A stretch of DNA of 7,863 nucleotides, taken from an uncultured Armatimonadota bacterium. Its GTDB lineage: Bacteria > Armatimonadota > Fimbriimonadia > Fimbriimonadales > Fimbriimonadaceae. Where the stretch lies: positions 1-7,863 of the forward strand of contig CAMLEL010000103.1 of NCBI GenBank assembly GCA_946478935.1. Reading direction: 5' to 3'. The notes under the pieces were generated by a model that saw nothing but the letters and a program-made list of their open reading frames with translations, had not been told where the DNA came from and did not search any database. A program made the translations under genes and the position numbers. Positions 6,025-7,863 of the stretch are shown here, one piece after another; the stretch's first letter is position 1; the number at the start of each line of letters is the position of its first letter.

Positions 6025-7863
6025 CTACGCAGAGATAGGGTCAAAAACCTCGTGTTCTTGCCTATTCATTTCTGCGACTTTAGAGCGAATCGCCAAGGGA
6101 CTGCCGATCGTGCGGTCGAGAGATTCAACCGGGACCAGAGCCGCAACGGACGCTGCCTCGTTGGCCCATCGGGATGCATCTTCCAGTGTCGCGCCGGGCA
6201 GAAATGCCACGTAGTCGCCTTCGTCTCTTCGGCAGAGGCAGCCTGACGCCGGTAATGTCTTAACGAGTTTGGCCGCAAGTCTCCGTAAAGCGGCCTCGAC
6301 GGCTGATCGCCCAAAGCTCTCCGCAAGCCCATCCTTCCGCAACGGCTCCAGATAAACAAAGCTGCCCGTGTTTTGGGAAACTGCATTTGCAAACTCTGCC
6401 GGAGTCATCACTCCGGCGCCGCTCGAAACGCCCTTCTCTAATCGCGTAATCGCCCGTGCAACTTCGATTGCCGCCAAGCGTAGGGTCACTGCGTGGGGAC
6501 GATCCAAGCCACCGCGCCGATGGGTCGAGCAGGCAATGAAGCCGATCGTGTCGTCGGCATCGCGTAGGGGAATTAGAACATAGCTCCCAACTCGCTTCTT
6601 CGTGGCTTCTGTCGGATCAATTTCATCCGAATTGCGGGCATCGCAAGCGATAATGTCCGGCGCCCCAGATTCCAGCCAACCCTCAACTCCGATTCTGGCT
6701 CCGATCGTTAGGGACTCATGAAGTCGGACAGAGGACCCTTGGCATGCAAGCGCAATCGTGTGCCCTCCCTCTAGCAAGTAGATTCCAACGTGGTCGGCGT
6801 TGACGCTGTCTTTCAAGTCGCGGGCCACCCTCGCGGCGATCGAGGCCGCCGTCGTCGCTCCCATGCTGATTGAGGCCACCTCGTACAGCAGTTCGGCTTC
6901 CCTCATCCGACGCTGTTCAGACTCCAAGCGCAGTTCTTCCTCCAGAAGTCCGGCAAGGTAGGGGGCGAGCTCTTCGCACTTTTCTCGCGCTTCAGCCAAC
7001 CTTCCAGATTCCCCATGGCCCATCGAAACCAAGCCCACAACACGGCCGCTTTCAATCAGCAGAACATTGGCTGTGCGGGAAGCGCCCGCTTCCGTACGGA
7101 TCGAGGCAACGGCCTGCTCGACACGGTGGCGAATCTGACCCGGCGCAAGGTCCAACGCAACCGGTATCGAAAACTCCGACAGATCCTGCGGCGCGCCCGC
7201 GCTTGCACCCTTTACAACGAACTGATCCGCAAACTTTGCCACCGCGTACAGGGTCACGAACTCCGCGCCACAGACTTCTTGAACCTTTTCGGCGAGCCTT
7301 GAAAACAGCTTGGCGCCTTGGCCGACCCGAGCTTCCTCCAGGGCCGCAATCAATCGGCCGCGCCGACTCTTGTACTCCAGGTCTCGATATGCGTCTCGAA
7401 GCTTTCGGAAGTTTTCGCGAAGCTCCAAATAGTCGTCTCGATCCAAGATGATCTCGCTTTCATCCACTGCCTCGGAAGCCGGTTTGATCTCAATCATTGG
7501 CTCGGGAGTTCGAACAAGCAGGCAAACGACCATGACCGCCATGGCCTGTAGCATCAGCAGATTCGAAGGCAGTTGACCAGCATGAAGAATCGAGTGCCCC
7601 ACCAGTAGGGAACTGGCCGCCAGAGGAGCCATGTAAGTTGCCGGTGTGCGAAATCGCACGGTCGCCAAAATGCACGGCGCAAGAACGATGAACCCCAGAT
7701 TGGCAAGTTGATCCGTGCATGAGAGCAGGAGTGCGATCGTGTAGCAGTCCGCGATTGCGAAGAATCCGGCGACGCCGGGATTCTTCAATCCCTTCACTTC
7801 AATGCGCCAACTGAACACAGCCGTCGCCGCAATGGCGGCCGAGAGTTTCCAGGCCAAGTCGAA
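6025..7863 (-). CDS. Membrane-anchored dual-GAF protein with degenerate GGDEF domain (5' end outside window)
   Basis: The frame is open from the window edge to a TAG at 6025, giving 612 residues. A TTG at 7857 could start it, but the gene probably begins upstream. Numbering is from the first visible codon. Residues 5-120 hold four or five hydrophobic segments (for example GVAGFFAIADCYTIALLLSC and MLQAMAVMVVCLLV), so the N-terminus is membrane-embedded. A charged helical linker (about 140-175) leads to a GAF-like domain (187-305), a second helical linker, and another GAF-like domain (about 325-475) containing YVLIPLRDADDTIGFIACS. The C-terminus (487-600) follows the GGDEF layout: the DxDxFK-like position reads EPLRKD, and the signature before AFLPG is DEGDY (547-551). 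Without the GGDEF residues it should not make cyclic di-GMP. A signal-sensing or scaffold role is inferred. The TPR gene lies downstream. Confidence 0.85.
   Translation of the reverse strand, partial: FDLAWKLSAAIAATAVFSWRIEVKGLKNPGVAGFFAIADCYTIALLLSCTDQLANLGFIVLAPCILATVRFRTPATYMAPLAASSLLVGHSILHAGQLPSNLLMLQAMAVMVVCLLVRTPEPMIEIKPASEAVDESEIILDRDDYLELRENFRKLRDAYRDLEYKSRRGRLIAALEEARVGQGAKLFSRLAEKVQEVCGAEFVTLYAVAKFADQFVVKGASAGAPQDLSEFSIPVALDLAPGQIRHRVEQAVASIRTEAGASRTANVLLIESGRVVGLVSMGHGESGRLAEAREKCEELAPYLAGLLEEELRLESEQRRMREAELLYEVASISMGATTAASIAARVARDLKDSVNADHVGIYLLEGGHTIALACQGSSVRLHESLTIGARIGVEGWLESGAPDIIACDARNSDEIDPTEATKKRVGSYVLIPLRDADDTIGFIACSTHRRGGLDRPHAVTLRLAAIEVARAITRLEKGVSSGAGVMTPAEFANAVSQNTGSFVYLEPLRKDGLAESFGRSAVEAALRRLAAKLVKTLPASGCLCRRDEGDYVAFLPGATLEDASRWANEAASVAALVPVESLDRTIGSPLAIRSKVAEMNRQEHEVFDPISA

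Noticed and set aside
5910..6044. Upstream extension of the TPR protein to 6044
   Set aside because: It would overlap the 3' end of the GAF gene, has no ribosome site, and covers an inverted repeat. The ATG at 5909 has a clear Shine-Dalgarno.

Overview
The window is a 7.9 kb chromosomal segment from a free-living bacterium, probably diderm. I estimate its GC content by eye at the mid-to-high 50s percent. The genes are densely packed, with short or negative intergenic distances. A Gfo/Idh/MocA oxidoreductase, a D-lyxose-isomerase-type cupin and an unusual PfkB kinase occur together, which is a combination I associate with Armatimonadota (Fimbriimonadales) or Planctomycetota-like genomes. That taxonomic guess is tentative. 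I see no insertion sequence, phage gene, CRISPR array or toxin-antitoxin pair.

Region 1 (1-4065) is a sugar-metabolism locus. On the minus strand, three genes form a tight operon: oxidoreductase (4065-2944), lyxose-isomerase-like cupin (2944-2393) and PfkB sugar kinase (2396-1425). Their stop and start codons overlap (TGATG and ATGA), so translation is probably coupled. A plus-strand gene with galactose-mutarotase-like features (322-1428) converges on the kinase, and the two stop codons overlap. Divergent from it lies the 5' part of a class II aldolase gene (261-1), which runs off the window. Oxidoreductase, mutarotase-like protein, isomerase, kinase and aldolase would make a sensible peripheral route for an uncommon sugar. 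A plausible version is ketose isomerisation, phosphorylation and aldol cleavage to a triose phosphate and an aldehyde, but the substrate cannot be read from the sequence.

Region 2 (4066-5307) holds a tRNA-Ser(GCU) gene with an extended -10 promoter. It is followed on the same strand by a secreted lytic transglycosylase whose N-terminal half looks like a beta-rich, possibly OB-fold, domain fused to the SLT catalytic domain.

Region 3 (5313-7863) is on the minus strand. It holds a large membrane-anchored protein, cut by the window edge, with two GAF-like domains and a degenerate GGDEF domain. Downstream of it is a small TPR protein. The pair may be a sensory or scaffolding module, but its partner is not visible here.

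The most interesting points are the coupled sugar operon with its divergent aldolase, the GGDEF relic with a scrambled signature motif, the transglycosylase domain fusion, and hints of leaderless initiation at two minus-strand genes.
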